DNA from: DATDEW01 sp046590205
Lineage (GTDB): Bacteria; Bacteroidota; Ignavibacteria; Palsa-1295
Length of the DNA: 64,000 nt
NCBI GenBank assembly: GCA_046590205.1
Contig: JBKJTT010000079.1
Location: 1-64,000, forward strand
Direction: 5' to 3'
Below, piece by piece: positions 53,431 to 61,593 of the stretch. Below the pieces are notes generated by a model. It did not search any database, had not been told where the DNA came from, and saw only the letters and a list, made by a program, of their open reading frames with translations. The translations under genes were made by a program, and so were the position numbers. Position 1 is the first letter of the stretch. Each line of letters opens with the position of its first letter.

Positions 53431-53822
53431 AGCAAAGTGTAACAGGAAAGCACCTATGTTGTGGTTCCGAAGTACACTCGAATTGGATGTACTGGTAAGT
53501 AGGGTACTTCAATAAAGTAAGTGTAAATTCTAAGCACCGTAAGAGAAATTTGGTAAATTGAACAGGTGCGAGTGTTGATTTATATGGTACTTACGGGTGG
53601 TCATAGGCACCTATGGGGAGAATTAGGAATTACGAATTAGGAATTTCGGGAAATTGAACATTGCACATTCTTTATTGTACATTGAACATTGACGTGGGAA
53701 TCACCTTCGGTGATGGGCACATTCAATGTGCCCCTACGAATTTACGGAGCATTCGGATAGTAAATCGTGTTAGGATACGTCTATAAATTTCTCGATAGAA
53801 TTTTAGAATCAAGCGAATACGA
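53431..53822. other. Non-coding interval: partial dispersed repeat and hairpins
   Basis: About 390 bases between divergent uvrB and the E2 gene. It contains GTGTAAATTCTAAGCACC (53521-53538), TGTTGATTTATATGGTAC (53573-53590) and CATAGGCACCTATG (53602-53615), all matching landmarks in or beside repeat copy A. Hairpins ATCACC/GGTGAT (53700-53714) and GGGCACATT/AATGTGCCC (53715-53733) follow. Repeated GAATTAGGAATT and ACATTGAAC/ACATTG phrases lie between 53620 and 53690. Confidence 0.65.
53521..53615 (-). repeat. Third, partial copy of dispersed repeat landmarks (copy C)
   Basis: Shares the GTGTAAATT..TA.AGCACC end, the TGTTGATTTATAT motif and the TAGGCACCTA palindrome with the copy A region (7479, 7566, 7198) but with a different spacing, so it is truncated or rearranged. 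Confidence 0.45.
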
Positions 53823-55514
53823 ATGGCGACAAATGTTGTGATGCCCAAGATGGGCGAATCAATTACCGAGGGGACGATACTACGTTGGTTGAAACAGCCT
53901 GGTGATGTTGTTAAGAAAGATGAACCCATCCTCGAAATATCAACTGATAAAGTTGATACCGAAGTCCCTGCACCAATGGCAGGAGTTCTTCTTCAGCAGC
54001 TTGTTCAGGAGAAAGAGACCGTCGCAGTCGGTACTCCGATAGCAGTTCTTGGCGAAGCCGGTGAATCAGCATCAGCCGCCCCTGCCGCAAAAGCCCCTCA
54101 ACCAAAAGCAGAAGCAAAATCAGAACCTGCTCCGGCAGCAGTAGTACCAGTATCAGCCCCAGCCCCGACGGCATCTGCATCAGAACAAGCTATCGTCATG
54201 CCGAAGATGGGAGAATCCATCACTGAAGGCACGATACTCAAATGGCTCAAGAAAGCAGGAGATGCAGTAAAGAAAGACGAGCCGATCTTAGAAATTTCTA
54301 CCGATAAAGTTGATACCGAAGTCCCATCACCCGTAGCAGGTACCATAACCCGCCTCATGGCAAATGAGAAAGATGTAATTCCTGTCGGAGCGACAGTAGC
54401 ATATATCTCGTCAAGTTCATCAGCGGCAGTATCAACTCCGGCGCCACAGCCGGTAGCTTCGGCACCAGTAGCAACGAATGGCACAGCAAAAGATGATGGT
54501 GTTGTACCTTTTCCAAAGCCCGCCGCTTCTCCGACAGCATCTTATTCCGGCAACAGATTTTATTCACCGCTTGTCAAGTCGATAGCAAAGCAAGAAGGAA
54601 TAGCATTAGGTGAACTTGACGCATTAGCAGGCTCTGGTCTTGGCGGAAGAGTTAACAAGAACGACATGTTAAAGTATGTCGAGTCAAGACGAAGCGGAGC
54701 AAAGCCGACAACTGCATCACAAGTTTCATTCAAGCCGCAAGCCGCAACTATGGCGGCTCCGACGATCACACTTGGCATTGCAGATCAGGTTATCCCGATG
54801 GATAACATCCGCATGAAGATTGCCGAGCACATGGTGAAGTCACAAGAGACGAGCGCACATGTCACAAGCATCAGCGAAGTTGACGTAACGGAAATCGTAA
54901 AGTTCAGAGAGAAATTCAAGGACGAATTCAAACGCCGCGAAGGAGCATCGCTTACCTATACTCCGATCTTTATTGATGCGATGATCAAGGCGATCAAGGA
55001 TTTTCCGTTCATCAATTCCACGATCAACGGCAATGATGTTGTTGTCAAGAAAGATATTAACTTCGGCGTAGCGGTTAGCGTACCACCTGCACCTGATGCC
55101 AAACTGCCACCGGCACTTATTGTGCCGAATATAAAGAGGGCACAAGACTTGAACGTCGCAGGAATATCCCGCGCCGTTTCTGATCTGGCAAGCAAAGCCC
55201 GTTCTAAAAAACTGACTCTCGATGATATTACCGGTAGTACGTTTACCTTGACGAACCCCGGTATGTTCGGCAATCTCTTCGGAACGCCGATTATTAATCA
55301 GCCGAATGTGGCTATTATGACAACAGGAGCAGTTGTTAAGAGGGTAGTGGTCAAGACCGATGCTGACGGTAACGATTACATGGTAATTCGGTCAATGATG
55401 TATCTTGGATTGTCGTATGACCACCGGATCATTGACGGTCAGTATGGCGTCCAGTTCACCGAGAGGGTGAAGGAGATACTTGAGGCATTCGATCCGGCGC
55501 AGTACGGGTACTAA
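53823..55514 (+). CDS. 2-oxoacid dehydrogenase E2 acyltransferase with two lipoyl domains
   Basis: A 563-residue protein. Two lipoyl domains with nearly identical sequence (PKMGESITEGTIL...EISTDKVDTEVP) carry lipoyl lysines at about 43 and 162, joined by Ala/Pro linkers. A peripheral subunit-binding domain follows at about 245-285 (SPLVKSIAKQEGIALGEL, GLGGRVNKNDML), then the catalytic domain ending with SYDHRIIDGQYG (His534, Asp538). The substrate (pyruvate, oxoglutarate or branched-chain oxoacid) is not settled; no E1 or E3 gene is adjacent. MGESITEGT suits the SucB/BkdB type. Confidence 0.88.
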   Translation: MATNVVMPKMGESITEGTILRWLKQPGDVVKKDEPILEISTDKVDTEVPAPMAGVLLQQLVQEKETVAVGTPIAVLGEAGESASAAPAAKAPQPKAEAKSEPAPAAVVPVSAPAPTASASEQAIVMPKMGESITEGTILKWLKKAGDAVKKDEPILEISTDKVDTEVPSPVAGTITRLMANEKDVIPVGATVAYISSSSSAAVSTPAPQPVASAPVATNGTAKDDGVVPFPKPAASPTASYSGNRFYSPLVKSIAKQEGIALGELDALAGSGLGGRVNKNDMLKYVESRRSGAKPTTASQVSFKPQAATMAAPTITLGIADQVIPMDNIRMKIAEHMVKSQETSAHVTSISEVDVTEIVKFREKFKDEFKRREGASLTYTPIFIDAMIKAIKDFPFINSTINGNDVVVKKDINFGVAVSVPPAPDAKLPPALIVPNIKRAQDLNVAGISRAVSDLASKARSKKLTLDDITGSTFTLTNPGMFGNLFGTPIINQPNVAIMTTGAVVKRVVVKTDADGNDYMVIRSMMYLGLSYDHRIIDGQYGVQFTERVKEILEAFDPAQYGY

Positions 55515-55552
55515 AAAAGCGGAAATTTCGGTCATTTGATGGAAATTTTCAT

Positions 55553-55560
55553 ATATTTGT
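55553..55560 (+). promoter_or_regulatory. Candidate -7 box (TATATTTG)
   Basis: TATATTTG matches TAnnTTTG; a TTTG at 55536 lies 13 bases upstream, shorter than the usual -33/-7 spacing. It would give a leader of about 110 bases before the lipoprotein ATG. Confidence 0.35.
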
Positions 55561-55677
55561 ACTCATTTTATAAGAAATCTTGCGACTTTTGAGTCGTTTC
55601 TGTGTATTAATGTATAGTTGTGGTGATGCATTGTGTCTTGCATCCCGAAATCTGGACAAATTTTGATAGATAAAGAT

Positions 55678-57333
55678 ATGAAAAATCGTCTCGTATCCCT
55701 CTTTGCACTCTGTGCCATTCTCCTTTCCGGCGCATTCTTCACAAGCTGTGAAGACACAGCAACGATACCCGACCCATCGTTCTTTGGTCAGGTCCGAGTT
55801 TTGAACTTTGCAGTCTGCGCAAGTGATAAATCATATGATGTCTATCTTTTTCCTGCAAACGGAAAACCTGATACGATTGCGAAAGCACTTGGATTGGCTT
55901 ACGGGATTTCAACACCGTACATAACCAATCTTTCTACAAATAAGGGATTAGGGCAGGATTATACTCTAATAGTTCGTGCAGCGGGTAATAAGCAAACACA
56001 AGCTTTTCCATCGGTAACAATCTCTATGAAACCAAATGACAAATGGTCATTTGTAATCTTGAGTGAAAATGGTATAAATGGACCGGAATATAAACTCATC
56101 AACGACAACCCAACTTCTCCGACAGATGCGAACAAGGCATACTTCCGCTTCATGAATACGATGCCTGGTGGAGACCCGGGACCGATAATTATTCGTATTG
56201 ATGATCCACTTAATGGTGAAAATTTAACTCCCGGTGCAGTTGATTACAGAAACATTTCTGACTATGTTGCATACCAAACAGAAACGGATAAAACGTTTAC
56301 ATTCTATGCTGTCAAAGCAAGTGATAATACGGTTTTAGGTCGTCTTGCAGGTGTTTCACTTGAAGGTGGAAGCTACACTACAATGACGTGGGGTGGTAAT
56401 TGTGATAGCAGTTATCGTCAACAAGAAGAAGGTATTCTTGTAAGGGATGATTCTAGTCGTATTCGTCTATTCGGTGATACAGGAATTGGTAACGATATAA
56501 CTATCCCGGTTCCTTCGACAATGCGCATTAATTTTGTTAATGCAATGGTCAATAATCCGAACATACCGGAAACCGACCCTCGATACGCTACATTCCACTA
56601 TGACCATCTTGGTGTAGTTATAGATAATGATACCCGTTATAACTTTCCGAGCATGGCTCCGTTTACCGTGGGACCTGCTCCTATACCAAGCAGTACGCAA
56701 GACCTCGGCAATGGTAGCATGTATTATGAAAATAAGCCAATTGCATTCCCGCTCAACGACGCAGTGAATGTCAAGGGCTTCAAGATGGATCCAGCACAGC
56801 CCAATGTTCGCGGAACGCTCCTTTTTGATTACCGTGCAGGCGAACGATCACTTATTAAGAGTGATATGATCACGACATTCGTAGCACATGATTCTATTCG
56901 AATCTTACGTAAGATAACGGGCAAGGATACTTCGTATTCGGTAGTGCCGTTTGATTCTGCACGATACCAATTTGTGGTACCAGTCCCTGATGAGCCTAAA
57001 TCTGATATGGCAACGATCGTACTTGTCAATGCGCTTGCCCCGGGAGCTAAGCTACCGGTGACAACAGCCAACATCAAGTATTACTTGAACGATGCACAGG
57101 TACCCTTCACAGGTAACTGGTCTATCAAAAAGTTTAAGACAGAGTACAAAACTCCTGGCTCTATCACAATCAAGGCAACATTGAATACAACTCCTGTTGA
57201 AGAGTTTACGACAACCTATAACAATTTTGAAGCCGGTGGAATTTATGAAGTATTCTTTGTAGGCAGCCGCAACCATGTCAACCCAAATATGCGTCCTCGT
57301 TTTGTAGTTCTTCGCGTCAACCCGAAACAATAA
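55678..57333 (+). CDS. DUF4397-like lipoprotein
   Basis: A 551-residue lipoprotein. The signal peptide ALCAILLSGAFFTSC ends in a lipobox with Cys at about residue 24, followed by EDTATIPDP. The mature part begins with GQVRVLNFAVCASDKSYDVYLF and later IRINFVNAM-type strands, resembling DUF4397 beta-domains, repeated with different divergence (near 35, 130, 290 and 450). I choose the ATG at 55678, which gives a clean signal peptide; an upstream in-frame ATG at 55633 would add 15 polar residues. Function unknown; probably a surface or periplasmic lipoprotein. A strong terminator follows. Confidence 0.7.
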   Translation: MKNRLVSLFALCAILLSGAFFTSCEDTATIPDPSFFGQVRVLNFAVCASDKSYDVYLFPANGKPDTIAKALGLAYGISTPYITNLSTNKGLGQDYTLIVRAAGNKQTQAFPSVTISMKPNDKWSFVILSENGINGPEYKLINDNPTSPTDANKAYFRFMNTMPGGDPGPIIIRIDDPLNGENLTPGAVDYRNISDYVAYQTETDKTFTFYAVKASDNTVLGRLAGVSLEGGSYTTMTWGGNCDSSYRQQEEGILVRDDSSRIRLFGDTGIGNDITIPVPSTMRINFVNAMVNNPNIPETDPRYATFHYDHLGVVIDNDTRYNFPSMAPFTVGPAPIPSSTQDLGNGSMYYENKPIAFPLNDAVNVKGFKMDPAQPNVRGTLLFDYRAGERSLIKSDMITTFVAHDSIRILRKITGKDTSYSVVPFDSARYQFVVPVPDEPKSDMATIVLVNALAPGAKLPVTTANIKYYLNDAQVPFTGNWSIKKFKTEYKTPGSITIKATLNTTPVEEFTTTYNNFEAGGIYEVFFVGSRNHVNPNMRPRFVVLRVNPKQ

Positions 57334-57355
57334 ATACCATTTCAAGTTTTTTCCA

Positions 57356-57395
57356 GAAGACCGATAGCTCTATCAGCTATCGGTCTTCGTTTGTT
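57356..57395 (+). terminator. Rho-independent terminator
   Basis: A perfect 14-bp stem, GAAGACCGATAGCT (57356-57369) with AGCTATCGGTCTTC (57375-57388), loop CTATC, followed by a T-rich run. Confidence 0.85.
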
Positions 57396-57482
57396 TGCTA
57401 ACTGTTAGGATTTTATTACGGTAAAGTTTATCAATTAACATTCAATTAACATGCAGGTAACCATCCGTTGTTATTGAAGGCG

Positions 57483-57490
57483 TAAGTTTG
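57483..57490 (+). promoter_or_regulatory. Candidate -7 box (TAAGTTTG)
   Basis: TAAGTTTG matches TAnnTTTG and lies 47 bases before the ATG of the large duplicated T9SS protein. A -33 TTTG is not seen at the usual spacing. Confidence 0.35.
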
Positions 57491-57537
57491 CCACTGTTTG
57501 ATAATACCGATACTCTATAATAGACACTCTAAACAAG

Positions 57538-60500
57538 ATGAAAAAATTACTTTTACTCGTTCTCTTTAGTATATTTTTTGCGGCAGGGACAAGTTGGTCT
57601 CAAGCCCCTGTAATAGTTAAAGATAGCATCGTTGGAAACGTAACATGGACAGCAGATAAGACCTATATGATCGAGGGTTTTCTCTATGTCGTTAACGGCG
57701 CAACACTAACGATCCAGCCAGGTACACTGATCATGGGTGATAAGACGACCAAAGGAACACTTATCATTGAACGTGGCGGAAAGATCATGGCGCAAGGTAC
57801 AGCTTCACGCCCAATCGTTTTTACGAGTCTACTTGACCCTGGACAACGCCAGAATGGTGATTGGGGCGGTATCATTATCTGTGGAAAAGCGCCAATAAAT
57901 GTAAATAATACACTTAATGGTGGTGCATTCCCGGGTGGTGAAGCACAAATTGAGGGTGGCCCGCGTTCCAAGTATGGTGGAAGCGATCTGCACGATAATA
58001 GTGGTGTTTTAAGCTATGTACGTATCGAGTTCTCCGGTATAGCATTATCACCAAACAATGAGACGAACAGTCTTACTATGGGTGGTGTAGGTGATTTTAC
58101 GAAAATTGATCACGTTCAGGTAAGCAATGGAGGTGACGATGGATTTGAGTGGTTTGGTGGTACAGTTAATGCAACTCATCTTATTGGACTTGCATCACTT
58201 GATGACGATTGGGATACAGATTTTGGTTGGTCTGGAAAAGTCCAGTTTGCTGTAAGCTTACGCGACCCAAACATCGCTGACGTATCTGGCTCTAACGGTT
58301 TTGAGGCAGATAACAACAATCCGCCAACATTTGCAAACCCTCGTTCACAAGCGCGTCTTTCAAACTTTACAGTTATCGGCCCACAAGCTGATACCGCCGC
58401 TACGTTTAATCCACTTTATCGTAATGGTGCACACTTTCGTCGTAATACACAACAGTGCTTGTATAACTCTATCGTTATGGGTTGGCCGGGTGCATTGATC
58501 ATGGATGGTACCGGTGTCACCAATGGTTCAACCAATGACACAGTTCAAATACGAAATGTTATCTTCGCTGGTTTACGCCCCGGACGTGATTTCACAACAA
58601 ATTCAGGCAACACATTCAATACAAAGCAGTGGTTTTCGACGATTGCTTATCAGAATCGTGGATTCATCCAACCGTCTGAAGTTATGCTTCAAGATCCATT
58701 CAATATGTCTAACCCCAACTGGACACCAAAAGCTGGATCACCTGCAGCTTCAGGCGCTAGTTTCAGTAACCCAAAGCTTGATCCTTTGTTTTTCACACCG
58801 ACGACCTACGTCGGTGCATTTGACCCGAACGGTACTCGTTGGGATGCTGGCTGGTCTGAATACAATCCTGTAATAGCAAACTACGATGCACGTCCACAGG
58901 CGGTTGTAGCTGAAGTAAACTTTGGTACGATCACTGTTGGCACGAACAAAGACAGTGCAGTCGTTATTATTCGCAATGCAGGGTTCGGGGCACTTTCAAT
59001 TACTACAGCGAATGTTACGGGAACACAGTTTTCGACACAAGGGCTTATGGTGCCATTCACACTACTTGGCGGTGAGTCAAAGACTGTAACCCTTCGCTAC
59101 ACCCCGAACGATACTGCTACTCATACCGGCAGCATAGAGTTCGTTACATCAAACGGCAATGCAACAGTTAACATCAAGGGTAAAGGTAAAATATTAGCAC
59201 CTGGTGTAACAACAGACTATAGCTCACTTGATTATGCACTTGTGCCAGTTGGTGAGAATGTCACATATAATGTCGTTATTACAAATTCAGGTAACGCACC
59301 TCTGAATCTTTCAAATTTCCGCATCACTGGTACTGATGCGGGTAGCTTCTCGATCACAGCGGGTGGAACAGATGGTACACTTGCTCCGGCAGCAAAGCGT
59401 ACCGTATCTATTCGTTTTACACCTCCGGCTATTGGAGATCGTGAAGCATCATTCCTTTTTGATCATAACGCAGTTGGTTCGCCAAAGACCATCTCACTTA
59501 AAGGAAAAGGAATTACTGTTCCTGATGCAGATGTACTCACAGGTGACATCACGGGCAACATAACTCTTACTAACGACAAGAAGTGGTTGTTGAGAGGATT
59601 TGTCTATGTTGTTGATGGAGCAACATTGAATGTTGAGCCTGGCACGGTTATCATCGGCGAAAAGTCAACGAAGGGTACACTCATCGTTGAACGCGGTGGA
59701 AAACTCTTTGCAGAAGGGACCGCTACGCATCCTATCATATTCACCAGCCAGCTTGACCCTGGTTTTCGCGGAAATGGTGATTGGGGTGGAATACTTCTTT
59801 GCGGTAAGGCACCTATCAATGTAAATAACACACTAAATGGTGGAGCATTTGATGGCGGCGAAGCTCAACTTGAAGGCGGACCACGTTCTAAGTATGGCGG
59901 ACCAAATCCTGATGATTCAAGCGGCGTACTTCGTTACGTTCGTATCGAATTCCCTGGTATTGCTCTTTCACCGAACAATGAAACTAATGGTCTTACCATG
60001 GGTGGTGTCGGAAGAAAGACAGTAATTGATCATATCCATGTTAGCTATGGTGGAGATGATGGTTATGAGTGGTTCGGTGGTACTGTCAATGCAAAATACC
60101 TTGTAGGTCAGGCATCACTTGATGATTGCTGGGATACTGACTTCGGTTGGAGTGGTATGGTACAGTTCGGTGTAAGCATCAGCGACCCGAACATTGCAGA
60201 CGTTTCGGGTTCAAATGGATTTGAAGCAGACAATAATAACCCTCCTACGTTTGCGAATCCTCGCTCAAAAGGAATATTCTCAAATATGAGCGTTATCGGA
60301 CCACAAAGCGATACAAGCGCTTTATTCAATGCACTATTCCGTAACGGTGGACACATTCGTCGCAATAGCCAACAGTCTATCTACAACTCTATCATCATGG
60401 GATGGCCGGGTGCTCTCATTATGGATGGCACTGGTGTAACCAATGGAGCAACCAATGATACAGTTCAGATACGTAACACTATCTTTGCAGGGCTTCGTCA

Positions 60501-61410
60501 GGGTAGAGATTTCTCAACAAATAGCGGTAACACATTCAATACAAAGAACTGGGTATCAACTGCGTCGTATGGTAATTCACTTTACACACAGCCAGCAGAG
60601 GTTATGCTTGAGGATGCATTCAAAATCAATGACCCGAACTTCGCACCAAAGTCAGGTTCACCTGCACTAACCGGTGCTGATTTTACGAATGCCCGTTTGA
60701 GTGATCCGTTCTTTGAGAAAGTCACCTATCGTGGTGCATTTGGCACTTCGCGTTGGGATGAAGGCTGGACGAACTACGATCCGAAGAACACAGTGTATGC
60801 TCCTAACGGAGCTCTCAATGCAACATCAGTAAATTTTGGACAGGTAGAACCTACAAAACAACGTGACAGTATTGTTACTGCTCTCATCAAAAATACTGGC
60901 ACAGTTGCATCAAAAGTATCTGGATTGGCGATTAATGGTTCAACAGAATTTGAAGTTATTGATCCGATCGGTTCGTTTGTGGTACTTGCCGGTGAGTCAC
61001 GTGATATTAAGCTTCGCTTCAAACCTACTTCTGAAGGTGTAAAGAATGCAAAGTTGCAGTTTATACTTACCTCGGGTGGACCGCTTGAAGTTGATCTTAC
61101 CGGAGAAGGCAAGATCCCAAGTAGTGTGAACCAGGGTGTTGCAGCAAGCGGATTACGTTTGATGCAGAATGTCCCTAACCCGGCAGAAGGTAACACTATC
61201 ATCAACTTCTTCTTACCTACGAGTGGAGAGGTAACACTTGAAGTACTTGATGTAACCGGCAGGCAGGTGATTGTGCTTGCAAACGGATATGTTCCGGCAG
61301 GCGAGCACTCTGCAATGTTCTCGACGAATTCTATTGCAAAGGGTGTCTATATTTATCGCCTCCGTGCGGGCAACGAGTCGGTTACCAAGTCAATGGTAAT
61401 TGTAAAATAA
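57538..61410 (+). CDS. Large T9SS cargo protein with tandemly duplicated ~420-residue module
   Basis: A 1290-residue secreted protein. After a signal peptide (LLLVLFSIFFAAGTSWSQ) comes module 1 at about 28-445, then two choice-of-anchor-D-like domains (about 455-660), then module 2 at about 667-1085, another anchor-D domain, and a type A sorting domain from about 1205 (NVPNPAEGNTII, VLDVTGRQVIVLANG, SMVIVK). The modules are nearly identical along their length, offset by 640 residues (for example NGDWGG...CGKAPINVNN, GSNGFEADNNNPPTFANPRS in both). The module resembles parallel beta-helix surface proteins with IQPGTLI/VEPGTVI turns. Role unknown; adhesin or matrix protein is a guess. Confidence 0.82.
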   Translation: MKKLLLLVLFSIFFAAGTSWSQAPVIVKDSIVGNVTWTADKTYMIEGFLYVVNGATLTIQPGTLIMGDKTTKGTLIIERGGKIMAQGTASRPIVFTSLLDPGQRQNGDWGGIIICGKAPINVNNTLNGGAFPGGEAQIEGGPRSKYGGSDLHDNSGVLSYVRIEFSGIALSPNNETNSLTMGGVGDFTKIDHVQVSNGGDDGFEWFGGTVNATHLIGLASLDDDWDTDFGWSGKVQFAVSLRDPNIADVSGSNGFEADNNNPPTFANPRSQARLSNFTVIGPQADTAATFNPLYRNGAHFRRNTQQCLYNSIVMGWPGALIMDGTGVTNGSTNDTVQIRNVIFAGLRPGRDFTTNSGNTFNTKQWFSTIAYQNRGFIQPSEVMLQDPFNMSNPNWTPKAGSPAASGASFSNPKLDPLFFTPTTYVGAFDPNGTRWDAGWSEYNPVIANYDARPQAVVAEVNFGTITVGTNKDSAVVIIRNAGFGALSITTANVTGTQFSTQGLMVPFTLLGGESKTVTLRYTPNDTATHTGSIEFVTSNGNATVNIKGKGKILAPGVTTDYSSLDYALVPVGENVTYNVVITNSGNAPLNLSNFRITGTDAGSFSITAGGTDGTLAPAAKRTVSIRFTPPAIGDREASFLFDHNAVGSPKTISLKGKGITVPDADVLTGDITGNITLTNDKKWLLRGFVYVVDGATLNVEPGTVIIGEKSTKGTLIVERGGKLFAEGTATHPIIFTSQLDPGFRGNGDWGGILLCGKAPINVNNTLNGGAFDGGEAQLEGGPRSKYGGPNPDDSSGVLRYVRIEFPGIALSPNNETNGLTMGGVGRKTVIDHIHVSYGGDDGYEWFGGTVNAKYLVGQASLDDCWDTDFGWSGMVQFGVSISDPNIADVSGSNGFEADNNNPPTFANPRSKGIFSNMSVIGPQSDTSALFNALFRNGGHIRRNSQQSIYNSIIMGWPGALIMDGTGVTNGATNDTVQIRNTIFAGLRQGRDFSTNSGNTFNTKNWVSTASYGNSLYTQPAEVMLEDAFKINDPNFAPKSGSPALTGADFTNARLSDPFFEKVTYRGAFGTSRWDEGWTNYDPKNTVYAPNGALNATSVNFGQVEPTKQRDSIVTALIKNTGTVASKVSGLAINGSTEFEVIDPIGSFVVLAGESRDIKLRFKPTSEGVKNAKLQFILTSGGPLEVDLTGEGKIPSSVNQGVAASGLRLMQNVPNPAEGNTIINFFLPTSGEVTLEVLDVTGRQVIVLANGYVPAGEHSAMFSTNSIAKGVYIYRLRAGNESVTKSMVIVK

Positions 61411-61435
61411 ACACGAAAGCCAATTCTCTCGCTCT

Positions 61436-61475
61436 AAAGGGCTTCAAGTTAACGCTTGGAGCCCTTTACTTTATT
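61436..61475 (+). terminator. Rho-independent terminator
   Basis: AAAGGGCTTCAAG (61436-61448) pairs with CTTGGAGCCCTTT (61455-61467, one G-T pair), loop TTAACG, followed by a T-rich run. Confidence 0.8.
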
Positions 61476-61593
61476 GTTAGGTAAATGTTACGAAATGGAG
61501 TAAGTAATGATATGGTAATAAACTGATAACGATTAGCTATCCTACTATCGGTAATTTTAGATGTTATATGTGATGCTATATATGCAGATTTTT

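Noticed and set aside
53620..53690. Repeated GAATTAGGAATT and ACATTGAAC phrases as a tandem repeat
   Set aside because: Only two to three short imperfect copies; too little to call a separate repeat element.
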